Shown: positions 1 to 6,714, counted from the stretch's first letter. The stretch: 8,039 nt of DNA from Acidimicrobiia bacterium (GCA_022824605.1 JAJDZO010000224.1:1-8039); one strand, 5' to 3'. A program made the numbers and translations. Notes: a model not told the origin generated them from the sequence alone.

Positions 1-1976
1 GTCCCCGCCCGCCCGGTGGTCCCCGCCCGGCCGCGCCCGGTGCCCCTGGACGCCCCGGCGGCAGAGGCGGTCCCGGTGGTGCTCAGCGACGCCCTCCCCG
101 CCGCAAGAGCCGCAGGCGCCGTGTCCGCGAAGAACTCCAGCCGATCGACGTCCCCACCTACACCCCGCGCCATGCCGCGGTGCCGGAGGGCATCGTGGTG
201 GTGGAGCGGGCCTCTGCCGCTCAGGACTTCGGGCCCAAGCTGAACCGCACCACCGCCGACGTGGTCCGCTTCCTGATGCAGCACGGCGAGATGGTCACCG
301 CCACGCAGTCGCTCAGCGACGACATGATGGAACTGTTCGCGGCCGAGGTCGGCGCCGAGATCCGCCTGGTCGATCCGGGCGAGGAGCAGGAGTCGGAACT
401 CCGCCGGCTGCTGGGGATCGAATCCGACGGTGACGGTGACGAGTCGCCGCTGAGGCCTCCGGTGGTGACGGTCATGGGCCATGTCGACCACGGCAAGACG
501 CTGCTGCTGGACCGGATCCGCGACACGAACGTGGTGGAAGGCGAGGCCGGCGGCATCACCCAGCACATCGGTGCCTACCAGGTGGAGCGCAACGAGCGGT
601 GGCTCACGTTCATCGACACTCCGGGCCACGAGGCGTTCACCGCCATGCGAGCCCGGGGCGCGGGCGCCACCGACATCGTGGTGCTGGTGGTGGCTGCGGA
701 CGACGGTGTGATGCCCCAGACGATCGAGGCGATCAACCACGCCAAAGCGGCCGAGGTGCCGATCGTGGTCGCCGTCAACAAGATCGACCGTCCCAACGCC
801 GACACACAGCGGACCGTGGCCGGAGTAGCCGAGCAGGGTCTGGTTCCGGAGGCCTGGGGCGGCGAGACCATCTACTGCGAAGTGTCGGCCCTCAACGGCG
901 ACGGCATCGAGGACTTGTTGGACCAGATACTGCTGGTGGCCGAGGTGGAGGATCTGCGGGCGCCGCCCGAGGGCCGAGCGGGCGGTGTGGTGCTGGAGTC
1001 GAACCTCGACATCGGGCGGGGTCCGGTGGCCACTGTGCTGGTGCAGCGAGGCACGCTGAGCATCGGCGATCCGATGGTGGCGGGGGCGTCGTGGGGCCGG
1101 GTGCGAGCGCTGCTCGACGACCACGGTGAAGGCGTGTCTGAGGCTGGTCCCTCCACGCCGGTGCAGGTTCTCGGCCTGTCGGAGGTGGCCGTGGCGGGCG
1201 ACGCCTTCGCGGTGGCGCCCAACGAGAAGATCGCCGGGCGGGTGGCCGACACCCGAGAGCACTGGCAGCGGTTGTCGAGTCTGGGCCGCGAGGCGCATGC
1301 CCTTTCGGGCGGAGCCAAGCTGGAGGATCTGTTCACCCGCATTCAGCGCGGTGAGACCGCCACCCTCAACGTGATCGTGAAGGCCGACGTCAACGGATCG
1401 CTCGAAGCTGTGATCGAGAGCCTCCGCAAGCTTGAGACCGGCGATGTCCGTATCGCCATAGTGCATCGCGGCGTGGGCGGCATCACCGAGAACGACATTC
1501 AGCTCGCGTCGGCGTCGAACGCCACCATCATCGGGTTCAACGTCCGCCCCGACCGCAAGGCCCGTGAAGCGGCCGACACCGAGAACGTCGAGATCCGAAC
1601 CTACGAGATCATCTACAAACTGCTCGAGGATGTGTCCTCCGCGATGGTCGGGATGCTGGCCCCCGACATCGAGGAGATCGTCACCGGCGACGCCGAGGTG
1701 CGCCAGGTGTTCCGCATCCCCCGGGTGGGCGCGGTCGCGGGCTGCTATGTGCAGAACGGCACCATCACGAGAGGGGCGAAGGTGCGGTTCCTGCGTGACG
1801 GGGCGATCATCTGGAAGGGGACCGTCAATTCGCTCAAACGCTTCACCGACGACGTGCGCGAGGTGCAGTCCGGCTTCGAGTGCGGTATCGGCCTCAGCAA
1901 CTTCCAGGACCTCAAGGCAGGCGACATCATCGAGACCTTCGAGGAGCGTGAGGTGGCTCGCACCCTCGACGGCTGA
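1..1976 (+). CDS. infB: Translation initiation factor IF-2 (5'-truncated by window edge)
   Basis: IF-2 is the cytoplasmic GTPase that places initiator fMet-tRNA in the ribosomal P site and promotes subunit joining. The frame is open from base 3 to the TGA at 1974-1976, giving 657 visible codons; the gene begins upstream. Bases 3-110 encode a Gly/Pro/Arg-rich disordered segment typical of actinobacterial IF-2, then a basic KSRRR patch and the IF2-N-like part ending in GEMVTATQSLSDD. The G domain is intact: G1 GHVDHGKT (477-500), switch I GGITQHIG, G3 DTPGHE (from 615), G4 NKID (777-788), G5 SAL (885-893). Domain II, the linker domain III (VKADVNGSLEA) and the C-terminal tRNA-binding domain (VFRIPRVGAVAGCYV) follow in order. 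The GTG at 180 is an internal codon, because homologous sequence continues upstream of it. rbfA follows after 27 nt, the usual infB-rbfA order, so the two are probably co-transcribed. Identity is secure; only the N-terminus is missing. Confidence 0.98.
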   Translation, partial: PRPPGGPRPAAPGAPGRPGGRGGPGGAQRRPPRRKSRRRRVREELQPIDVPTYTPRHAAVPEGIVVVERASAAQDFGPKLNRTTADVVRFLMQHGEMVTATQSLSDDMMELFAAEVGAEIRLVDPGEEQESELRRLLGIESDGDGDESPLRPPVVTVMGHVDHGKTLLLDRIRDTNVVEGEAGGITQHIGAYQVERNERWLTFIDTPGHEAFTAMRARGAGATDIVVLVVAADDGVMPQTIEAINHAKAAEVPIVVAVNKIDRPNADTQRTVAGVAEQGLVPEAWGGETIYCEVSALNGDGIEDLLDQILLVAEVEDLRAPPEGRAGGVVLESNLDIGRGPVATVLVQRGTLSIGDPMVAGASWGRVRALLDDHGEGVSEAGPSTPVQVLGLSEVAVAGDAFAVAPNEKIAGRVADTREHWQRLSSLGREAHALSGGAKLEDLFTRIQRGETATLNVIVKADVNGSLEAVIESLRKLETGDVRIAIVHRGVGGITENDIQLASASNATIIGFNVRPDRKAREAADTENVEIRTYEIIYKLLEDVSSAMVGMLAPDIEEIVTGDAEVRQVFRIPRVGAVAGCYVQNGTITRGAKVRFLRDGAIIWKGTVNSLKRFTDDVREVQSGFECGIGLSNFQDLKAGDIIETFEEREVARTLDG

Positions 1977-2003
1977 CCGTCGCCGCCCGTCAACCGACAT
2001 TCG

Positions 2004-2393
2004 ATGACACGACGAGCGAAGCGCTTCGAGCCCGACCATAGGGCCGTTCACCGCACCGCCCGGGTGGGGGAGCTGATCCGGCGCATAGTGGCCGAGTCGT
2101 TGGAGGAACTCGACGACGACCGGCTGGCCATGGTGTCGGTCACCGGCGTCGATGTCGACCGTGACCTGCACCGGGCCGTGGTGTGGTTCACGTCCCTCGA
2201 CGACAACGAGGAGGCCGACCGGGCCATTGTGGAGGCTTTCTCGGAGCATGCCCGCGAGTTGCGGCGAAATGTGGGAGACCAGACCCGGCTGCGGCGTACT
2301 CCGGAACTCGTGTTCCGGGCGGACACCGTGCTGCGCTCGGCCCAACGCATCGAGAAGATCCTCGACGGCACCGCCGATCCCGAGAGCCGCTAG
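2004..2393 (+). CDS. rbfA: 30S ribosome-binding factor A
   Basis: RbfA is a small KH-fold protein that binds immature 30S subunits and assists 16S rRNA 5'-end maturation, notably in the cold. The 129-residue product has the family's normal length. It shows the N-terminal helix RVGELIRRIVAESLEEL, the strand pair around VSVTGVDVDRDLHRAVVWF, and the C-terminal TPELVFRADTVLRSAQRIEKIL, which matches the conserved RbfA tail (P-x-L-x-F ... RI-x-x-L). The ATG at 2004 is the only sensible start; no strong Shine-Dalgarno precedes it. With only 27 nt after the infB stop, it is likely read by ribosomes continuing from infB. Its TAG stop shares one base with the truB GTG start. In many actinobacteria a DHH-family phosphoesterase gene sits between rbfA and truB; here there is none. 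Confidence 0.96.
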   Translation: MTRRAKRFEPDHRAVHRTARVGELIRRIVAESLEELDDDRLAMVSVTGVDVDRDLHRAVVWFTSLDDNEEADRAIVEAFSEHARELRRNVGDQTRLRRTPELVFRADTVLRSAQRIEKILDGTADPESR

Positions 2394-3256
2394 TGCCCGA
2401 CGGCGTCGCGGTCATCGACAAGCCCTCGGGCTGGACGAGCCACGACGTGGTGGCCAAGGCCCGGGGCGTGTTGGGCACTCGCAAGGTGGGCCACAGCGGA
2501 ACCCTCGATCCCGACGCCACCGGAGTCCTGGTGCTCGGAGTGGGCCGGGCCACCCGGCTGTTGCGTTACGTCACCGACCTCCCCAAGAGCTACGAGGCGG
2601 AGATCGTTCTAGGGGTCGAGACCGACAGCCTCGATTCGACGGGCCGGGTGACGGCTCGTCACGAAATGGCAGAGGTGAGTGCCGAGCAGCTGCGGCAGGC
2701 GGCTGCGGCCTTGACGGGCGAGATCCTGCAGGTTCCGCCCATGGTGTCGGCGGTGAAGGTGGGGGGTCGCAGGCTGCACACGCTCGCCCGTGCGGGTGTG
2801 GAGGTGCCGCGCGAGGCCCGCCCGGTGACGGTGCATCGCTTCGATGTGTCGCCTGCGGCGGGCAGCCGCACGGTGCTGCGGGCTTGTGTCGACTGCTCCT
2901 CGGGCACGTATGTGCGGGTGTTGGCCGCGGATCTCGGCCGGGCCCTCGGCGGGGGTGCTCACCTGAGGAACCTCCGAAGGACCGCGGTCGGCGGTTTCGG
3001 GCTGGATCGTGCCCGCTTGGTCGAGGCGGCCGAGATCCTGCCGATGGCGCACGCAGTCGAGCACTTGGACGGTGTGCAGGTGGAAGCCGAGGCGGCTGTC
3101 GACGTGGCACACGGTCGGGTGCTGGAACTGGACCGACTCGGCGTAGCCGGCGAGGGGCCGTGGGCGGTCCACGATGTCGACGGCGGCCTGCTGGCCGTGT
3201 ATGAGCGGTTCCGATCAGGGGCCAAGCCGGCGGTAGTGGTAGCGCCTGCGGCGTGA
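2393..3256 (+). CDS. truB: tRNA pseudouridine(55) synthase TruB
   Basis: TruB converts U55 of the tRNA T-loop to pseudouridine and acts as a tRNA folding chaperone. The 287-residue product opens with GVAVIDKPSGWTSHDVV, the family's first strand and helix. Catalytic motif GHSGTLDPDATG follows, with the nucleophile Asp at residue 39, then KSYEAEIVLG with the conserved Lys65/Tyr67. The C-terminal segment ending in GAKPAVVVAPAA resembles the actinobacterial TruB C-terminal domain. The frame is open further upstream, but the protein similarity begins at the GTG at 2393. That GTG overlaps the rbfA TAG by one base, so translation is probably coupled. The last 14 codons plus stop lie in a 46-bp segment that is tandemly duplicated just downstream; the second copy is outside the reading frame. 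Confidence in function is high. Confidence 0.96.
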   Translation: MPDGVAVIDKPSGWTSHDVVAKARGVLGTRKVGHSGTLDPDATGVLVLGVGRATRLLRYVTDLPKSYEAEIVLGVETDSLDSTGRVTARHEMAEVSAEQLRQAAAALTGEILQVPPMVSAVKVGGRRLHTLARAGVEVPREARPVTVHRFDVSPAAGSRTVLRACVDCSSGTYVRVLAADLGRALGGGAHLRNLRRTAVGGFGLDRARLVEAAEILPMAHAVEHLDGVQVEAEAAVDVAHGRVLELDRLGVAGEGPWAVHDVDGGLLAVYERFRSGAKPAVVVAPAA

Positions 3257-3306
3257 CGGTTCAGGGGCCAAGCCGGCGGTAGTGGTAGCGACTGTGGCGT
3301 GACGGT
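3215..3306 (+). repeat. 46-bp tandem duplication across the truB stop codon
   Basis: Unit 1 (3215-3260) and unit 2 (3261-3306) are adjacent direct repeats matching at 44 of 46 positions. The differences are C/A at 3245 vs 3291 and C/T at 3249 vs 3295. Unit 1 carries the last truB codons and its TGA. Unit 2 repeats the same codons and its own TGA (3300-3302), but because 46 is not a multiple of three it is not read from truB. A third, partial copy lies at 3356-3379. The simplest reading is replication slippage or unequal exchange at the gene end. Confidence 0.9.
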
Positions 3307-3355
3307 GATGTCGGTCGTGCCGGGTGTGTGGGTGGTCTAGGCCGCGGCGGGCTGT

Positions 3356-3379
3356 GTCGTAGCGCCTGTGGCGTGATGG
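3356..3379 (+). repeat. Third, decayed partial copy of the truB-end repeat
   Basis: These 24 bases match bases 3236-3259 of repeat unit 1 at 21 positions, sharing the core TAGCGCCTG and GGCGTGA. The 49 nt between unit 2 and this copy show no clear repeat match. It suggests an older duplication round at the same site, or recombination that removed the intervening sequence. It has no coding role that can be seen. Confidence 0.6.
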
Positions 3380-3425
3380 CTGGCGCTGCCGCTTGGTCGG
3401 GTGGCGTCGGTAGCCTCACCGGTAC

Positions 3426-3446
3426 CGGCTCCGGGATTCGGAGCCG
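3426..3446 (+). terminator. Perfect GC-rich hairpin between truB and ribF (terminator-like or leader hairpin)
   Basis: CGGCTCCG (3426-3433) is exactly complementary in reverse to CGGAGCCG (3439-3446), giving an 8-bp stem with the 5-nt loop GGATT. No T-run follows, so it is not a classical intrinsic terminator. U-less hairpins can act in termination, processing or mRNA stability in actinobacteria. It sits 14 nt upstream of the ribF Shine-Dalgarno, so it could equally influence ribF expression. The base pairing is directly visible; the role is inferred. Confidence 0.45.
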
Positions 3447-3460
3447 TCGCTGCCCGCGCT

Positions 3461-3465
3461 GGAGG
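3461..3465 (+). promoter_or_regulatory. Shine-Dalgarno site for ribF
   Basis: GGAGG lies 5 nt before the GTG at 3471. It fixes that GTG as the ribF start over other in-frame possibilities. It is the strongest ribosome binding site in the window; truB and ribA appear to rely on overlap with the preceding gene instead. This fits with ribF beginning a new translational unit after the 214-nt spacer. Confidence 0.75.
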
Positions 3466-3470
3466 CGTCC

Positions 3471-4418
3471 GTGGAACTGCTGCACGATCGGCGCGATCAA
3501 CTCCCCGCCATGGTGTCTGCCGCGGCCGCGATCGGCGTGTTCGACGGGGTGCATCTCGGCCATCAGGAGGTGCTCACCCATGTCCGCAAGACGGCCGAAC
3601 GTCTGGGTGTCGCCTCGGCGGTAGTCACGTTCGACACGCATCCCGCCTATGTGGTCCGCCCCGAGAACGCGCCCAAACTGCTGACGACGCTCGAACAGAA
3701 GTTGGAGCTGTTGGAGGCTCAGGCCCTCGACTACGCCTACGTGATCGAGTTCGACGAGGCCCGGGCAGGCACCCGGCCCGAGGAGTTCGTGGAGCAGGTC
3801 TTCCTCGATGCCCTCCACGCCCGGGCCGTGGTGGTGGGGGAGGACTTCCATTTCGGCAAGGGCCGCACCGGCAACGTCGCCGAGCTTCAGCGTCTGGGAC
3901 GCCAATGGGATTTCGAGGTGGTGCCCCTGGAGCTCATCCGCCATCACCGCGACGCCCGCGAGCCGGTGTCGTCCACGGCGGTGCGCCGGGCGTTGGCCGG
4001 CGGTGATGTGTCTCGGGCCGCGGCCATGCTGGGGCGCAACTACGAGGTGAGGGGCACGGTCGTGCCTGGCGACAAGCGAGGGGTGACGGTCGGGTTTCCC
4101 ACCGCCAACGTGCCGGTGCCGAAGTTCATGGCCTGGCCGGCCGATGCGGTGTATGCGGGCTGGTGCACGCTGCCCGACGGTCAGCGCAGGGGGTGCGCCA
4201 TCAACATCGGTCGGCGCCCGACCTTCTACGAGCACGCTCAGCAGTCGCTGCTGGAGGCTCATCTGATCGACTTCGAGGGCGACCTGTACGGGTGCGAGGT
4301 GCGGGTGGAGTTCGTCCGACTGCTGCGCAGTGAACGCAAGTTCGAGGGGCTCGAACAGCTATCGGCCCAGCTCGCCGTCGATGTCGCCGCCGCCCGTCAG
4401 CGTCTCGGGCTGGTGTGA
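3471..4418 (+). CDS. ribF: Bifunctional riboflavin kinase / FAD synthetase
   Basis: RibF phosphorylates riboflavin to FMN and adenylates FMN to FAD in the cytoplasm. The 315-residue product has the usual bacterial length. The N-terminal adenylyltransferase domain shows IGVFDGVHLGHQ with the nucleotidyltransferase H28-x-G-H31, then FGKGRTGN (from residue 128) and SSTAVR (167-172). The C-terminal riboflavin kinase domain shows RGTVVPGDKRG, GFPTAN (208-213) and NIGRRPTF. It also has LLEAHLIDFEGDLYG, with the expected catalytic Glu at 262. GTG 3471 is chosen because a GGAGG sits 5 nt upstream and the protein then starts with a normal-length lead into the HxGH motif. The gene follows truB, its common neighbour, after 214 nt, and its TGA overlaps the ribA start by 4 nt. 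All key motifs are present, so it should be functional. Confidence 0.97.
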   Translation: MELLHDRRDQLPAMVSAAAAIGVFDGVHLGHQEVLTHVRKTAERLGVASAVVTFDTHPAYVVRPENAPKLLTTLEQKLELLEAQALDYAYVIEFDEARAGTRPEEFVEQVFLDALHARAVVVGEDFHFGKGRTGNVAELQRLGRQWDFEVVPLELIRHHRDAREPVSSTAVRRALAGGDVSRAAAMLGRNYEVRGTVVPGDKRGVTVGFPTANVPVPKFMAWPADAVYAGWCTLPDGQRRGCAINIGRRPTFYEHAQQSLLEAHLIDFEGDLYGCEVRVEFVRLLRSERKFEGLEQLSAQLAVDVAAARQRLGLV

Positions 4419-5134
4419 GCACCACGTCACCCGACGAAGGCCCTGACCAGGCGTCGACAGTCGAGCATTCCGCGCCAGGGTCGGCGACCGCCCCGGCTGC
4501 AGTCGAGCATTCCGCGCCAGGGTCGGCGTCCGTCCTGGCTGCAGTCGAGCATTTCGCGGAGGCGCTGGTGCCCACCTCGCACGGGGATTTCCAGGCCCAT
4601 GTGTATGTGGCGTCGGGCGGGAAGCAGCACATTGCGTGCGTGATGGGCGACGTGGAGGATCCGCCGCCTCCGTTGGTGCGGGTGCATTCGGAGTGCCTGA
4701 CCGGCGATGTGCTGCGGTCGTTGCGCTGCGATTGCGGCGCCCAGCTCGACCATGCGATGGCCGCCATCGCGGCCGAGGGGCGGGGGGTGCTGTTGTACAT
4801 GCGGGGCCATGAGGGTCGTGGCATCGGCATCGGCCACAAGATCAGGGCCTATGCCCTGCAGGAGCACGGACTCGACACGGTGGAGGCCAACGCCGCGCAG
4901 GGGTTGCCGGTAGACGCCCGCGGCTACGACGCAGCGGCCGCGATCCTCGCGGATCTGGGCCTCTCGGGGGTGCGGCTGCTGACCAACAATCCCGACAAGT
5001 GCGAGGGTCTGGCCCGATGCGGGATCGAGGTGGTTGAGCGGGTTCCCATAGAGATCGGTGCCCGCCCCGAGAACCTCCGCTACCTCCACACCAAGAGATC
5101 CAAGCTAGGCCACTCCCTGACCCCGGCCGAGTAG
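4415..5134 (+). CDS. ribA: GTP cyclohydrolase II (stand-alone) with repeat-bearing N-terminus
   Basis: The enzyme opens GTP to 2,5-diamino-6-ribosylamino-4-pyrimidinone 5'-phosphate, formate and pyrophosphate, the first step of riboflavin synthesis. The 239-residue product has zinc ligands C94, C105 and C107 in SECLTGDVLRSLRCDCG, and GTP-contacting HEGRGIGIG. Y146, D167 and R169 align with catalytic-site residues of the E. coli enzyme. LLTNNPDK and YLHTKRSKLGH close the fold. There is no DHBP synthase (RibB) domain, so this is the E. coli-like single-domain form, not a RibBA fusion; the C-terminal part also resembles the E. coli type. The conserved domain begins near residue 44 (VEHFAEALVPT). 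The first 43 residues are an extra Ala/Ser/Pro-rich tail holding two 14-residue repeats. The GTG start overlaps the ribF stop as GTGA, so translation is probably coupled to the last enzyme of the FAD pathway. Confidence 0.95.
   Translation: MSTTSPDEGPDQASTVEHSAPGSATAPAAVEHSAPGSASVLAAVEHFAEALVPTSHGDFQAHVYVASGGKQHIACVMGDVEDPPPPLVRVHSECLTGDVLRSLRCDCGAQLDHAMAAIAAEGRGVLLYMRGHEGRGIGIGHKIRAYALQEHGLDTVEANAAQGLPVDARGYDAAAAILADLGLSGVRLLTNNPDKCEGLARCGIEVVERVPIEIGARPENLRYLHTKRSKLGHSLTPAE
4458..4558 (+). repeat. 42-bp in-frame tandem repeat in the ribA 5' end
   Basis: Unit A (4458-4499) and unit B (4500-4541) match at 39 of 42 positions. A partial third unit (4542-4558) matches the first 17 bases with one change. 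The period is 14 codons, so the protein shows VEHSAPGSATAPAA, VEHSAPGSASVLAA and then VEHFAEAL at residues 16, 30 and 44. The third copy is the start of the conserved enzyme domain. The repeats therefore probably arose by in-frame duplication at the domain's edge and lengthen a flexible N-terminal tail. Confidence 0.9.
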
Positions 5135-5150
5135 CGCGCGCCTGGACGTA

Positions 5151-5163
5151 GGCCCATAGGGCC
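5151..5163 (+). terminator. Short GC hairpin downstream of ribA
   Basis: GGCCC (5151-5155) and GGGCC (5159-5163) can pair around the 3-nt loop ATA, 17 nt after the ribA stop. The stem is only 5 bp and no T-run follows. It is a weak candidate for the end of the ribF-ribA transcript, and chance is a real alternative at this GC content. Confidence 0.2.
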
Positions 5164-5220
5164 CGTTCCCAGTGGTGGATGAGCCGATGTTGCGTAGTTG
5201 ACCATGTAACTCACTGATCA

Positions 5221-6714
5221 ATGTCACAGGGGCATGGCATACTCCTGTTCGTGCTGATCGAGGCGATTGAACGGATTGAGGCGGCGGCCCACCAAGCGCT
5301 GGCTGCGGTGAACAGCGGCTCGCTGTCGAACGCGGAGGCGCGGCGGGTCCTCTCGGCGTGCAAGCCCGCGATTGCGGTGCTGACGGCCGCGCAGACCGCG
5401 GCGGCGCGGGTTGTGGCGGGCACAGAGCGTCACGGCGACGGCGGCGCGCAGATCCTTGCCGACTCCGCGGGGTTGACGAGGCGCGACGCTCACGGCCAGA
5501 TCAAGACCGCCGAGGTGTTGCAGGCCGCGCCTGTGGTGCGTGATGCGGTGGCGTCGGGGCGAGTATCGCAGGCGAACGCCAGGCGATTGGCTGAAGTGAT
5601 CTCCAAGAGCGAAGCGAAGCAGGTGGAGTCGGACGACTCGCTGCTGCAGCAGGCGGAATCGATGAGACCTGAGGTGTTCGCCCGCGAGGCCCGCCGCTGG
5701 ACTGCTGATCGCCAACGTGACGGAGGCGAAGGCGAGTTTCGGCGGCTGCGGGCGCGGCGCAGCGTGCGGATCTTCGACGGCGACGACGGAATGGTGCATT
5801 TGCGCGGCGAACTCGACCCGGTTACAGGCAGACGCATCGCGAACCGGCTCAATATTGAGGCCCGCCGTCTGCATTCCTCGGACCAAACAAGCAGCGCCAG
5901 CCGTAGCGGTGAGAAACGGAGCCGGCCACAGTGCCTTGCCGACGCACTCGACTACCTCACGGCCGGCTCTGGTGCCGACGGTGCCAACGGCGCAGCCAAG
6001 GTTCAGGCAGACATTTGTGTGACAGCCCACGTTGATGAAGAATCCGGCCGACTAATCGGCGAGTTGCCCGACGGATCGAGGCTCCCGAAGTCCGTGCTCG
6101 ATGAGTTGACCTGCAATGCCGTCATCACCGGCGTGGTGTTCGATCGCAAAGGCAAGGCGATCTGGCGCACCACCGCGGGGCGCGACGCTACTGCGACCCA
6201 GCGTCGCATTCTCCATGCGAAATGGGGAGGGTGCTTCCACTGCGGCGCCAACTTCGCGATCTGTCAACCCCATCACATCAACCCGGTGTCGCAGGGCGGC
6301 CTAACTCATATTGACAATCTCGTGCCGGCCTGCTGGGAGTGCCACACCTTGATCCACCGCCACGACTGGCAAATTGTCAAGCGCCTCGACGGAAACCACA
6401 CCCTGCACCCCCCAGATCGCACTCACTACGGACCCGCCCACGCGCCCGACCACCCGCCTCCGGTCATCGCCACTCAGCGGCTTCTCGACGTGCCGCGGCG
6501 CCTGCCTGTCACCGAGTCGGATTCGCGGCCGCTGCCTGCTTCTGCGTTCGGTGCGGCGAGATCCTTGGCGCAATTTGACTGGACCGCTACTCCGGCTGCG
6601 GCCGGCACCTCCCACGAGAGCGGGTCGGAACACAGCAGCTGCGGCCCCAAACGCGTACGGGCCACACTGCGCAAGGCAAAGGCAGCTCAAGCTGCCCGCG
6701 ACGGTCCCGGCTGA
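5221..6714 (+). CDS. DUF222 domain HNH endonuclease-type protein (13E12-repeat-like)
   Basis: This belongs to the abundant actinobacterial DUF222/HNH family, called 13E12 repeat proteins in mycobacteria; their biological role is not settled. Of 497 residues, roughly 10-320 form the helical DUF222 part (LIEAIERIEAAAHQAL ... AVASGRVSQANARRLAEVI ... VHLRGELDPVTGRRIANRL). An intact HNH domain follows. Its zinc-knuckle cysteines are C338/C341 and C371/C374, the HH is at 351-352, N366 is in the DNLV motif, and H375 is in CHTLIH. Residues from about 400 on are a Pro/Arg-rich tail of low complexity. ATG 5221 is given as the start. GTG 5251 is a serious alternative (487 residues), because the DUF222-like sequence begins there and a -10-like box precedes it. 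The gene uses more A/T-ending codons than the ribosomal-cluster genes upstream, suggesting later acquisition. Family assignment is firm; the nuclease activity is expected from the motif, not shown. Confidence 0.88.
   Translation: MSQGHGILLFVLIEAIERIEAAAHQALAAVNSGSLSNAEARRVLSACKPAIAVLTAAQTAAARVVAGTERHGDGGAQILADSAGLTRRDAHGQIKTAEVLQAAPVVRDAVASGRVSQANARRLAEVISKSEAKQVESDDSLLQQAESMRPEVFAREARRWTADRQRDGGEGEFRRLRARRSVRIFDGDDGMVHLRGELDPVTGRRIANRLNIEARRLHSSDQTSSASRSGEKRSRPQCLADALDYLTAGSGADGANGAAKVQADICVTAHVDEESGRLIGELPDGSRLPKSVLDELTCNAVITGVVFDRKGKAIWRTTAGRDATATQRRILHAKWGGCFHCGANFAICQPHHINPVSQGGLTHIDNLVPACWECHTLIHRHDWQIVKRLDGNHTLHPPDRTHYGPAHAPDHPPPVIATQRLLDVPRRLPVTESDSRPLPASAFGAARSLAQFDWTATPAAAGTSHESGSEHSSCGPKRVRATLRKAKAAQAARDGPG
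5238..5250 (+). promoter_or_regulatory. Candidate -10 box and leaderless start region of the HNH gene
   Basis: CATACT (5238-5243) matches four of six bases of TATAAT, including the key second A and last T, and ends 7 nt before GTG 5251. That spacing would put the transcription start on the GTG itself, as in leaderless actinobacterial mRNAs. No Shine-Dalgarno is seen before either candidate start (5221 or 5251). No convincing -35 is spaced correctly; a TTGACC at 5198-5203 is too far upstream. This is a pattern match only. Confidence 0.25.
6681..6696 (+). other. Perfect hairpin near the end of the HNH gene
   Basis: GGCAGC (6681-6686) and GCTGCC (6691-6696) pair around TCAA, or with 7 bp and a 2-nt loop. 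It lies within the codons for the Lys/Ala-rich C-terminus, 16 nt before the stop. Without a following T-run, any part in 3'-end formation is speculative; alternating Ala codons can produce such symmetry by chance. Confidence 0.25.

Noticed and set aside
180..1976. infB starting at GTG 180 as a complete 598-residue protein
   Set aside because: The same frame is open to base 3 and encodes the Gly/Pro/Arg-rich and basic segment expected in IF-2, so 180 is an internal codon of a truncated gene.
2183..2392. Upstream extension of truB into rbfA
   Set aside because: TruB similarity begins right at GTG 2393. The extension is read out of frame through the well-supported rbfA and contains no TruB sequence.
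3215..3306. FMN riboswitch ahead of ribF, suggested by CCGGCGGTA and AGGGGC in the repeat
   Set aside because: The matching bases are truB coding sequence and its duplicate. The ordered conserved blocks and closing helix of the RFN element are not present.
3419..3428. 10-bp palindrome CCGGTACCGG as a regulator site
   Set aside because: It partly overlaps the stronger hairpin at 3426-3446, and a short GC palindrome is expected by chance; there is no known operator match.
3261..4262. Long minus-strand open frame (333 codons) opposite ribF
   Set aside because: It is His/Arg/Pro-rich with no recognisable domain and lies antisense to a clear RibF; such frames are common in GC-rich DNA.
4458..4558. 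CRISPR-like repeats in ribA
   Set aside because: The units are head-to-tail with no unique spacers, are in frame, and stop after two and a half copies.
5224..6030. Minus-strand open frame opposite the HNH gene
   Set aside because: It has no recognisable motif and is antisense to a well-supported DUF222 region; treated as a GC-driven shadow.
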